Below are positions 1 to 6,684 of a DNA stretch of 9,528 bases, one piece after another. Source of the DNA: Verrucomicrobiota bacterium (GTDB lineage: Bacteria; Verrucomicrobiota; Verrucomicrobiia; Opitutales; Opitutaceae); NCBI GenBank assembly GCA_030832235.1, contig JAURJO010000107.1, positions 1-9,528 on the forward strand. The letters run 5' to 3'. The first letter of the stretch is position 1. Each line of letters opens with the position of its first letter. The notes below the pieces were generated by a model. It did not search any database. It had not been told where the DNA came from and worked only from the letters and a program-made list of their open reading frames with translations. The translations under genes and the position numbers were made by a program.

Positions 1-409
1 AGAGGATAATCGGCCGGTCGGTGCACTCGGCGAGCGCGGCGAAATGACGGAACAGTCCCTCCTGGCTCGGCTTGTTATAGTAGGGTGCGACCACGAGCAT
101 CGCGTCGGCGCCGGCTTCATGGGCGAGGCGGGTGAGCTCCAGCGCCTCCTGCGTGGAGTTTGAGCCGGTGCCGGCGATGACCGGCACACGTCCCTTGGCC
201 TCGGCCACCGTGAAGCGCACCACTTCCATGTGCTCCTCGTGGGAAAGGGTGGGGGATTCCCCCGTGGTTCCCACGGGGACGAGGCCGCTGATCCCGCCGC
301 GGATCTGGTGCGCGATCAGTTTGCGCAGATCCGGATAGGAGACCTTCCCGTCGCGATGGAACGGGGTGGCGAGGGCGGTGATGGTGCCGGTGAGCGGGCG
401 TCGTGGCAT
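1..409 (-). CDS. dapA: 4-hydroxy-tetrahydrodipicolinate synthase DapA, N-terminal part (runs off left edge)
   Basis: Condenses pyruvate with aspartate-semialdehyde in the cytoplasm, the first committed step of the diaminopimelate/lysine pathway. Only the first 136 residues are in the window; the C-terminal part lies beyond base 1. The reading frame starts MPRRPLTGTITALATPF, the usual opening of the TIM barrel in this family. PVGTTGESPTL (residues 45-55) holds the pyruvate-carboxylate-binding threonine pair T48/T49. VIAGTGSNST (77-86) and APYYNKPSQEGL (108-119) follow, with Y111 matching the active-site tyrosine Y107 of E. coli DapA. The Schiff-base lysine and the second tyrosine would lie outside the window. 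The ATG at 409-407 fits family N-termini. No close Shine-Dalgarno sequence is visible; an AAGG lies about 17 bases upstream. The gene is divergent from the pilT-like gene, with a 69-base gap between starts. Other members of this aldolase superfamily (for example NanA) are possible, but the close match to DapA makes them unlikely. Confidence 0.93.
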   Translation of the reverse strand, partial: MPRRPLTGTITALATPFHRDGKVSYPDLRKLIAHQIRGGISGLVPVGTTGESPTLSHEEHMEVVRFTVAEAKGRVPVIAGTGSNSTQEALELTRLAHEAGADAMLVVAPYYNKPSQEGLFRHFAALAECTDRPIIL

Positions 410-453
410 GATGTCGGGCAATGAAACCTTGCCGAACAAAGCACGGCGACCTA

Positions 454-474
454 GTTGCTCCGCAACGCTTTTTT
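454..474 (+). promoter_or_regulatory. Small hairpin followed by T6 in the dapA/pilT divergent gap
   Basis: The sequence GTTGC-TCC-GCAAC is a perfect 5-base-pair inverted repeat (454-466). It is followed by GC and six T residues (469-474), ending four bases before the pilT-like ATG. The shape resembles a very short intrinsic terminator or attenuator on the plus strand, but the stem is short and no plus-strand gene precedes it. It could equally be a protein-binding site in the divergent promoter region or chance. No convincing -35/-10 pair was found in this gap for either gene. Confidence 0.2.
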
Positions 475-478
475 CCCC

Positions 479-1591
479 ATGACCGCACCCGCGTCGCCGA
501 CGCCGCACACGGAATTGTTCAACGACCTGTTGCGTCTCGCCGTGGAGAGCAAGGTGAGCGACGTGATCGTCAAGGCGGGCAAACCGGGCTACGTCCGCCG
601 CGCGGGAAAACTAGAGGGGGTGGAGATGGATCCCATTTCCTCCGCGACCGCGGAGGCGTTCGTTGTGGAGCATGTGCCGGCGGTTTTCCGGAAAAACTGG
701 ACCGACGAGGGGCAGGTTGACTTCGCCTACGCCGCCGAAGGGGTCGGACGCTTCCGCGTGAACGCGTTCCACCAGCGCGGCCAGGTGAGCGTGGTGCTGC
801 GTCATATCAAGGATTCGGTGCCGACGTTCGAGCAACTGGGTCTCGGCCAGACCGAGCAGTCGCTGGTGAAACTGGCCCAGGCTAAGGACGGCATCCTTTT
901 GATCTGCGGAGCCACGGGGTCGGGCAAGAGCTCAACGATGGCGGCGATGCTCAATTGGATTAACCACAACCTCGACCGGCACATCGTCACCATCGAGGAC
1001 CCGATCGAGTACACCTTTGTCGACGACAAGTCGGTCTTCCAGCAGCGGGAAATCGGTCTCGATGTGCCGAGCTTCCAACTGGCGATCAAAGCGGTGTTGC
1101 GGCAGAATCCGGACATCATCCTCGTGGGCGAGATGCGCGACCGCGAAACCTTCGAGACCGCGATCGCCGCCGCCGAAACGGGGCATCTGGTGCTTTCGAC
1201 CATGCACGCGGCGACGGTGGCGCAGTCGATGACCCGGTTGTTCGAGTTCTTTCCCGCGGAGGAAGTCGAACAGGCGCGTCGCGCCATCGCCGGCTCGCTG
1301 CGCGGCTTTATCTGCCAGAAGCTCGTGCCGACGGCGGACGGCAACGGCCGCGTTCCGGCGAACGAGATTCTCGTCGCGGATGCCACCGTGCGCAGCCTGA
1401 TCCTCGAGGGGCAGAACGAGAAGATCCAGGGACTGCTGGAGAGCAACGCGGACAGCGCTACCTTCTCCTTCAACAAGGACCTCTACCGCCTTTGGAAAGC
1501 AGGGAAGGTCAGCAAGCCGGATGCGCTCAAGTTTTCCCCGAATCCACAGCAACTGGAGATGAACATGAAGGGGATCTTCATCAAAACGTGA
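479..1591 (+). CDS. pilT: PilT/PilU-family type IV pilus retraction ATPase
   Basis: A hexameric secretion-type ATPase of the kind that drives depolymerisation and retraction of type IV pili at the inner face of the cytoplasmic membrane. From the ATG at 479 it is 370 residues, near family length. Visible motifs are Walker A GATGSGKSS (144-152, with K150), an Asp box VTIEDPIEY, Walker B ILVGEMRD (E218), and a His box TGHLVLSTMHA (H236 and H243). The N-terminal PAS-like half includes SDVIVKAGKPGYVRRAGKL. The C-terminus, SFNKDLYRLWKAGKVS then NPQQLEMNMKGIF, looks more PilU-like than PilT-like. The canonical AIRNLIRE helix is represented by a divergent TVRSLILEG, so the paralogue type is uncertain. 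An in-frame TTG at 455 would add eight residues, but it sits in a hairpin, so ATG 479 is preferred. No Shine-Dalgarno sequence is seen; the leader just before the start is pyrimidine-rich. The stop codon overlaps the next start. No other pilus gene lies in the window. Confidence 0.92.
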   Translation: MTAPASPTPHTELFNDLLRLAVESKVSDVIVKAGKPGYVRRAGKLEGVEMDPISSATAEAFVVEHVPAVFRKNWTDEGQVDFAYAAEGVGRFRVNAFHQRGQVSVVLRHIKDSVPTFEQLGLGQTEQSLVKLAQAKDGILLICGATGSGKSSTMAAMLNWINHNLDRHIVTIEDPIEYTFVDDKSVFQQREIGLDVPSFQLAIKAVLRQNPDIILVGEMRDRETFETAIAAAETGHLVLSTMHAATVAQSMTRLFEFFPAEEVEQARRAIAGSLRGFICQKLVPTADGNGRVPANEILVADATVRSLILEGQNEKIQGLLESNADSATFSFNKDLYRLWKAGKVSKPDALKFSPNPQQLEMNMKGIFIKT

Positions 1592-2550
1592 GCCGGCCCC
1601 GGCGCATGCGGGCGCTCCTGGCGCCGCTCGTTTCGCTCACGATCGCTTCGGTCGACGCCCAGACAACCGCAGGGTCCGATGCGACTCCCGCCGCGGCGCC
1701 GCTTGAACAGGCGAAGCGCGAACTCGAGGCGACCAAGGGCGGACGGATCAGGGAGGTCGACGGCGGCCTGCGCGACCTGCGCAACGCGATTCCGCCAATG
1801 CCGATGCCGGTTACTCCGACCGCACCGCTGCCAACCCCGCGGGCGGAAGCGCGCGCCGGGGTGGAGAAGCCGGGCCGAAACTGGCTGGTGGAGGCCATGG
1901 AAACGAAGCCCGCCGCATACTCAGGAAAAAGCGAGGGCAGGGCGGAGCGCCCCGGTCGCGAAATGCTTCGGGATGAAAACGGATCGGAGACCGAGGGGCG
2001 TGAACGCGAGGGCCTTTCATCGGCACGCGAGACCGCGCGTGAACCCAGGCGCGACGAGCCTGAACGCGACGGGGAGCGAAAGCGGGAGATGGAGGTTAAC
2101 CCGTTCGCCCGTTACCTGAAGGATTGGGTCTCTCCGCAGGACTTCGCGCTGCTGCAGTCCACGATCAATTCCCCGCGCGAGACCGGCGCCGCCAAGCCCG
2201 CCGACTATGTTTCGCCGCAGGCGTCGGACATCTCCTCCGCGGTGGCAGCCGCGCGTCCGGGGGACCCGGCATTGGCTTCGCTCTTCGGTGGCCGCGGGCT
2301 CCGACCTGACTCCGCAGGCAGCCCGGGGCGGACGGCGGAAAACCCCTTTCTCCAATTCCTACGGGGGGAGATCTCGACCACGCGTCCAGCCGCGCAGGCC
2401 CCGGTTGAGTCGAGCCAACTGAACGCTGCTTTCGCTCCGGCACCGCCAGCGATCGCGCCCCCCGTGGCGCCCAATCCGAGGGGCGCGGTGCCCGAATTTG
2501 TGCGTCCCATCGCCGACGATAAGCTCTACCGGCAGCTGAAACGTTTTTAG
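1588..2550 (+). CDS. Putative exported low-complexity protein, coupled to the pilT-like gene
   Basis: I do not recognise this family. The start chosen is the GTG at 1588, whose bases form a GTGA overlap with the pilT-like stop (1589-1591), a typical sign of translational coupling; an in-frame ATG at 1606 is an alternative. This gives 320 residues. The N-terminus looks like a Sec signal peptide: arginine-rich SRPRRMR, a hydrophobic stretch ALLAPLVSLTIAS, and a likely cleavage after VDA. The mature part is low in complexity, with proline-rich segments (about residues 65-90 and 275-305) flanking a charged Arg/Glu-rich region (about 110-168). Two similar short motifs stand out: NPFARYLKDW (171-180) and NPFLQFLRGE (252-261). 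The protein ends in IADDKLYRQLKRF. No catalytic motif or membrane segment beyond the signal is visible. Context suggests an envelope protein linked to pilus function, but that rests on coupling alone. The frame is open throughout. Confidence 0.7.
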   Translation: MSRPRRMRALLAPLVSLTIASVDAQTTAGSDATPAAAPLEQAKRELEATKGGRIREVDGGLRDLRNAIPPMPMPVTPTAPLPTPRAEARAGVEKPGRNWLVEAMETKPAAYSGKSEGRAERPGREMLRDENGSETEGREREGLSSARETAREPRRDEPERDGERKREMEVNPFARYLKDWVSPQDFALLQSTINSPRETGAAKPADYVSPQASDISSAVAAARPGDPALASLFGGRGLRPDSAGSPGRTAENPFLQFLRGEISTTRPAAQAPVESSQLNAAFAPAPPAIAPPVAPNPRGAVPEFVRPIADDKLYRQLKRF

Positions 2551-2594
2551 GGCTTGGATTCCGCCCCCCACGCGCTTCTGTGGTCCGTTTCATC

Positions 2595-3506
2595 ATGGCG
2601 TTGGCACTACTTTTCGCGGGCCAGGGAGCTCAAAAGGTCGGCATGGGGGCGTCGCTTTGCGACGGCTCGGCCGCCGCCCGCGCGCTGTACGACCAAGCCA
2701 ACCAGCTGTTGGGTTGGGACTTGAGGAGTGTCAGTTTCACCGGGCCGGACACCGAACTCACGCAGACCAAGGTCTGCCAACCCGCCTTGTTCACGCACGG
2801 TTTGGCGAGCCTCGCGGCCTTGCGGGAGGCGGGAAAAATCCCCGCCGGCGAACCCACAATGGCGCTGGGACTAAGCCTAGGTGAACTGACCGCGTATTGC
2901 GCGGCGGGTGTCTTCGATTTCGCCACAGGGCTCCGGATCGTGGCCGAGCGCGGTCGTTTGATGCAGGAGGCCTGCGAGGCGACCTCCGGCAGCATGGCGG
3001 CGGTCATCGGCGAGGAGCGGGGCAAGGTGGCCGAGCTTTGCCGCGACTTCGACGTCGAGGCCGCGAACTTCAACGCGCCGGGCCAGATCATCATCTCCGG
3101 CGAGAAGACGCGTATCGCCGCGGCCGTCGCCGGTGCGAGGGAGCGCGGCATGAAGAAGGTGATGCCGCTCAATGTCGCGGGGGCCTATCACTCCCGTCTC
3201 ATGGAGCCGGCCCGCGCCGCGTTCGCGGCATTCCTCGCTCCAATCCCGTTCGCCGCTCCGCTCTTTACTGTGTTCACCAACACCACCGGCGCCGCGATCT
3301 CGGATCCGGCCGCGATCAAGGCCGCGCTGGTCTCGCAGGTTGTTTCGTCCGTCCTCTGGGAGGATTGCATGCGCGCCGCGGCCGCCGCTGGTGCTTCGCA
3401 ATTCTGGGAGCTGGGACCGGGTGGGGTGCTCGCCGGCCTCGCGCGTCGCACGGAAAAAACGTGGACGGTGCGCAGTTTCGCCGAGTTCACCGACGTCAGC
3501 GCCTGA
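2595..3506 (+). CDS. fabD: Malonyl-CoA:ACP transacylase FabD
   Basis: Moves the malonyl group from CoA to acyl carrier protein in the cytoplasm, supplying the extender unit for type II fatty-acid synthesis. The protein is 303 residues, against 309 in E. coli. It opens with ALALLFAGQGAQKVGMG, the standard FabD N-terminus, which supports ATG 2595 over the GTG at 2580. The nucleophile S94 sits in GLSLGEL. ERGRLMQEA (118-126) supplies the malonyl-carboxylate-binding arginine (R119, like E. coli R117). GAYHSRLMEPA contains the catalytic H199 (like E. coli H201). A C-terminal GPGGVLAGL is also typical. The residue before the nucleophile is leucine rather than the more common histidine of GHSLGE. 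The start lacks a Shine-Dalgarno sequence. The stop is four bases before lepA, so the two are surely co-transcribed. A stand-alone PKS acyltransferase is the only alternative and is unlikely given the neighbours. Confidence 0.95.
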   Translation: MALALLFAGQGAQKVGMGASLCDGSAAARALYDQANQLLGWDLRSVSFTGPDTELTQTKVCQPALFTHGLASLAALREAGKIPAGEPTMALGLSLGELTAYCAAGVFDFATGLRIVAERGRLMQEACEATSGSMAAVIGEERGKVAELCRDFDVEAANFNAPGQIIISGEKTRIAAAVAGARERGMKKVMPLNVAGAYHSRLMEPARAAFAAFLAPIPFAAPLFTVFTNTTGAAISDPAAIKAALVSQVVSSVLWEDCMRAAAAAGASQFWELGPGGVLAGLARRTEKTWTVRSFAEFTDVSA

Positions 3507-3510
3507 ACCA

Positions 3511-5310
3511 ATGTCTGCTGCCAGCCTCACCCGTAATTTCTGCATCATCGCGCACGTCGACCACGGGAAGACGACGCTCTCCGACCGCCTGCTCGAGTAC
3601 ACCAACACCGTGGAACAGCGCGTGCTGACCGACCAGCACCTCGACGCGATGGACCTCGAGAAGGAGCGCGGCATCACCATCAAGTCGCACCCCGTCACGA
3701 TGCGTTACCACGCGAAGGACGGTCAGGTGTACAAACTCAACCTGATGGACACCCCGGGCCATGTGGACTTCTCGTACGAGGTGTCCCGCAGTCTGGCGGC
3801 ATGCGAGGGCGCCGTGTTGCTGATCGACGCCGCGCAGGGCGTCGAGGCCCAGACGGTCGCGAACGCCCACCTGGCTTTCAGCCAGAAGCTGAGAGTGATC
3901 CCGGTCATCAACAAGATCGACCTGCCGAGCGCCAACCTCGAGCTTTGCACCCGTCAGTTGGAGGACATCCTCACGATCCCCGCCGAGGAAGCCATCCTCG
4001 CCAGCGGCAAGTCCGGCATCGGCATCGAGGATATCCTCGAGGCGGTGGTCGCGCGCGTACCGCCGCCTCGCTGGGGCGATTACCCGCAGGTGCGGACGCT
4101 CGTCTTCGATTCGCTCTATGATTCCTACCGCGGCGTGATCTCGTACGTGCGGGTTTTCTCCGGCGCGATCAAGGCCGGCGACCAGATGCTCCTCATGAGC
4201 AACGGCGTTAAGTCGGAGGTGAAGGAGGTCGGGATCTTCACGCCCAAGATGGAGAAGATCGACGTGCTGCGCGCGGGCGACGTGGGCTACGTTGTTTCCA
4301 ACATCAAGAGCACGGCCGACATCAAGATCGGCGACACCATCACGCTCGCGCAGAAGCCGGCCACGGAGATGCTCCCGGGCTACAAGGAAGTCCGCCCGAT
4401 GGTATTCTGCGGCCTCTACCCGCTGGAAAGCGGCGATTACGAGAAGCTGAAGGCCGCGCTCGGCCGCCTGCGGCTGAACGACTCCGCGTTCGTGTACTCC
4501 TCGGAAAGCTCGGTGGCGCTCGGCTTCGGGTTCCGCTGCGGCTTCCTCGGGCTGCTCCACATGGAGATCATCCAGGAGCGCATCCGTCGCGAACATGACG
4601 TGGAGATCATCTCCACGTATCCCAGTGTCGTTTACCACGTGGTTCGCCACGGGGGCGAATTGATCGAGATGGACAACCCGGTGAACCTCCCGGATCCGGG
4701 CGAAATCCTCGAGATCCGCGAGCCCACGATCACGGCGTCCATCATCATCCCCAACGACAGCATGGGCGACATCCTCGCGCTCATCATGGAGAAGCGCGGC
4801 ACGTGTGACCACACCGACACGCTGGACATGAACCGCGTGATGCTGAAATGCGTGCTGCCGCTCAACGAGATCCTCGTCGATTTCAACGACCGCCTGAAGA
4901 GCATCACGCACGGCTACGGCTCGATGGATTACGAGCTGGGCGAGTACCGCGTTTCGGATCTCGTGAAGATGGAGATCCTGATCAACGGAGACCCCGTCGA
5001 CGCGTTCGCCAGCATCGTCCATCGCGAGAAAGCCGAGTCGAAGGGCCGCGAGCTTTGCGAGAAGCTGGCCGAGATCATCCCGCCGCAGATGTTCAAGGTC
5101 GCCATCCAGGCCGCCATCGGCGGCAAGATCATCGCGCGCGACAACGTCCGCGAGATGCGCAAGGACGTCACCGCGAAGTGCTACGGCGGCGACATCAGCC
5201 GAAAGCGAAAACTGCTCGATAAGCAGAAGGAAGGTAAGAAGAAGATGAAGCAGATCGGGAAGGTCTCGATCCCGCCCGACGCCTTCATCAAGGTGCTGCA
5301 AAACAACTGA
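3511..5310 (+). CDS. lepA: Elongation factor 4 (LepA), ribosome-associated GTPase
   Basis: A translational GTPase that binds the ribosome; back-translocation and roles in initiation or ribosome assembly have been proposed for the family. The length is 599 residues, the same as E. coli LepA. The G domain starts at once: AHVDHGKTTL (14-23, K20), ERGITIKS in switch I, DTPGH (80-84) in switch II, and NKID (134-137). The G5 box reads ASGKSGIG where SAK is usual, a small deviation. Domain II and the EF-G-like domains follow, with GFGFRCGFLGLLHMEI. The LepA-specific C-terminal domain shows KCYGGDISRKRKLL (around 556-569) and the lysine-rich KEGKKKMKQIGKV. ATG 3511 begins four bases after the fabD stop and gives the normal N-terminus; upstream in-frame codons belong to the shadow of fabD. 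lepB follows after 21 bases, the classic lepA-lepB pairing. Confidence 0.97.
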   Translation: MSAASLTRNFCIIAHVDHGKTTLSDRLLEYTNTVEQRVLTDQHLDAMDLEKERGITIKSHPVTMRYHAKDGQVYKLNLMDTPGHVDFSYEVSRSLAACEGAVLLIDAAQGVEAQTVANAHLAFSQKLRVIPVINKIDLPSANLELCTRQLEDILTIPAEEAILASGKSGIGIEDILEAVVARVPPPRWGDYPQVRTLVFDSLYDSYRGVISYVRVFSGAIKAGDQMLLMSNGVKSEVKEVGIFTPKMEKIDVLRAGDVGYVVSNIKSTADIKIGDTITLAQKPATEMLPGYKEVRPMVFCGLYPLESGDYEKLKAALGRLRLNDSAFVYSSESSVALGFGFRCGFLGLLHMEIIQERIRREHDVEIISTYPSVVYHVVRHGGELIEMDNPVNLPDPGEILEIREPTITASIIIPNDSMGDILALIMEKRGTCDHTDTLDMNRVMLKCVLPLNEILVDFNDRLKSITHGYGSMDYELGEYRVSDLVKMEILINGDPVDAFASIVHREKAESKGRELCEKLAEIIPPQMFKVAIQAAIGGKIIARDNVREMRKDVTAKCYGGDISRKRKLLDKQKEGKKKMKQIGKVSIPPDAFIKVLQNN

Positions 5311-5331
5311 TATCCGCCGTTTCTTCCCGCC

Positions 5332-6615
5332 ATGTTCGGAATCTTCGCCTCCGCTGAACGCAAGATGCGCGAGAACGCCGGCAACTGGCTCGAGCTGGCG
5401 GACAAGGTGTACCACTACCGGCGCGACGTGCTGCCGGCCTCGCAATTGGCCGAGCTGCGCTCCGAAACCGCCGGGCTGAAGGCCCTGGTGAGGGAGAAGG
5501 CGGGCGTGGAGAAGCTGAAGCTCGCGATCGAGCGGCTCGAGGAGGTGCTGCGGCGAACGGGTGGGGCGATCTACCCGAAGTCGTCGCTGGTCGAGAATGT
5601 AGAATTCTTCCTCGTCGCCGCGATCGTGATCCTCGGGATCCGCACGTACTTCCTGCAGCCCTTCAAGATTCCGACGAACTCGATGTGGCCGACTTACAAC
5701 GGGATGACGCCCGAGGCGTTCCCGCGAAAGGACGACGAGCCGGGCTACCTGATGAACGCGGTGCGGTTTGCGGCTTTTGGCGCGCAACCGAAGCGAGTGG
5801 ATGCTCCGGCGGCGGGGGAAGTGATGATCCCAGTCGGTGCCGGTGGCCCGCGGGTTTCCATCCCTTACCGTGAGGTTGCCGGGCGCAGTTGGCTGGTGCT
5901 TCCGACGACCTTCAAGGAGTACGCAATCTACGTGGGCGGGAAACCGGCCACCGTCCGCGTTCCGATGGATTTTGATTTCGAGTGGGCCGTGCGGGACTGC
6001 TTCTTCCCGAACGCGACGCCTTCGCACGAACCGGGCGGTGTTGATTTGGCCCGGGTCTTGGCGCGTCAGGCGGATGCGCCGGCGCTCGACGGCGGTCGGA
6101 TCCGCCTGCTTCGCACGGGGAGAACGGTTCGCGAGGGTGAGCGCGTGATGGCTTTCGATATCCTCACCGGCGACCAACTCTTCGTGGACCGGATGAGCTA
6201 CCATTTCGTGCCGCCGGCGGTCGGGAGCGGTTTTGTGTTCCGGACCGGAAACATCGAGGGCATCGCGCGGGTTTACGGGGATCAGTATTACATCAAGCGC
6301 CTGGCGGGCGTTCCGGGGGAGACACTAGAGATCCGTGGTTTCGGGCTATTCACCAACGGCAAGCCGACGGAGGGATCGCCGGTGTTCGCGGCCAACGCCA
6401 AGCAGGACGGAAACTACGTGGGTTACCGATACGAGGGTCTGCTTTCGGCAGGTCGGAAGGTGAAGCTGGGCAGGGACGAGTATTTCGCGCTGGGAGATAA
6501 CTCAGCCAACAGCGCCGACGGACGATATTGGGGCACGGTTCCTGCGAAGGATGTGATTGGTCGCCCTGTGCTGGTCTATTATCCGTTCACCAGCCACTGG
6601 GGTCCGGCTAAGTGA
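5332..6615 (+). CDS. lepB: Signal peptidase I (LepB) with large internal insertion and N-terminal extension
   Basis: A membrane-bound Ser/Lys protease (S26 family) that removes signal peptides from exported proteins at the outer face of the cytoplasmic membrane. It has 427 residues, longer than most. Residues 1-88 form a charged, probably helical extension (about 38-75 could be a coiled coil). One membrane segment spans about 90-107 (VEFFLVAAIVILGIRTYF). Box B follows: KIPTNSMWPT with nucleophile S117. The general base is K322 in YYIKRLAGVPGE, and box E is ALGDNSANSADGRYWGTV (G388-D389-N390). In E. coli the serine-to-lysine distance is 55 residues; here it is 205, because roughly residues 125-277 are inserted before GDQLFVDRMSYHF. 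The frame is intact and all catalytic boxes are present, so it should be active. It lies 21 bases after lepA, without a Shine-Dalgarno sequence. This is probably the last gene of the fabD-lepA-lepB operon. No terminator hairpin was seen after it. Confidence 0.93.
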   Translation: MFGIFASAERKMRENAGNWLELADKVYHYRRDVLPASQLAELRSETAGLKALVREKAGVEKLKLAIERLEEVLRRTGGAIYPKSSLVENVEFFLVAAIVILGIRTYFLQPFKIPTNSMWPTYNGMTPEAFPRKDDEPGYLMNAVRFAAFGAQPKRVDAPAAGEVMIPVGAGGPRVSIPYREVAGRSWLVLPTTFKEYAIYVGGKPATVRVPMDFDFEWAVRDCFFPNATPSHEPGGVDLARVLARQADAPALDGGRIRLLRTGRTVREGERVMAFDILTGDQLFVDRMSYHFVPPAVGSGFVFRTGNIEGIARVYGDQYYIKRLAGVPGETLEIRGFGLFTNGKPTEGSPVFAANAKQDGNYVGYRYEGLLSAGRKVKLGRDEYFALGDNSANSADGRYWGTVPAKDVIGRPVLVYYPFTSHWGPAK

Positions 6616-6644
6616 TGATTGGTTGGGACTATTGGATTCTAGGG

Positions 6645-6672
6645 TTGGCACTCGCACAATACACATTATGTT
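6645..6672 (+). promoter_or_regulatory. Possible sigma70-like promoter for malQ
   Basis: The 69-base gap between lepB and malQ is clearly richer in A and T than its surroundings. TTGGCA (6645-6650) matches a -35 box in five of six positions. After 16 bases comes TATGTT (6667-6672), a four-of-six match to a -10 box. Transcription from it would begin only a few bases before the GTG start, giving a nearly leaderless message. That sits poorly with the AGGA at 6677-6680, which could serve as a ribosome binding site four bases before the GTG. The promoter call is therefore tentative. Confidence 0.3.
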
Positions 6673-6684
6673 AAGTAGGATTCG

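Noticed and set aside
932..1552. Minus-strand open frames opposite the pilT-like gene
   Set aside because: They lie within a strongly supported ATPase gene and show no domain or family resemblance.
1492..1587. Upstream ATG extension of the exported protein, inside the pilT-like gene
   Set aside because: The extra 32 residues are an out-of-frame reading of the ATPase C-terminus and would bury the signal peptide. The GTG at 1588 gives a coupled start and a proper signal sequence.
3172..3510. N-terminal extension of LepA by 113 residues into fabD
   Set aside because: This part is an Arg/Pro/Ser-rich out-of-frame reading of fabD. ATG 3511 gives exactly the family length and N-terminus.
3496..6204. 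Open frame of 902 codons on the minus strand, antisense to lepA and lepB
   Set aside because: It is the mirror of two well-supported genes in GC-rich DNA. Its translation is dominated by Arg, His, Asp, Val and Leu with no recognisable domain, as expected for an antisense shadow.
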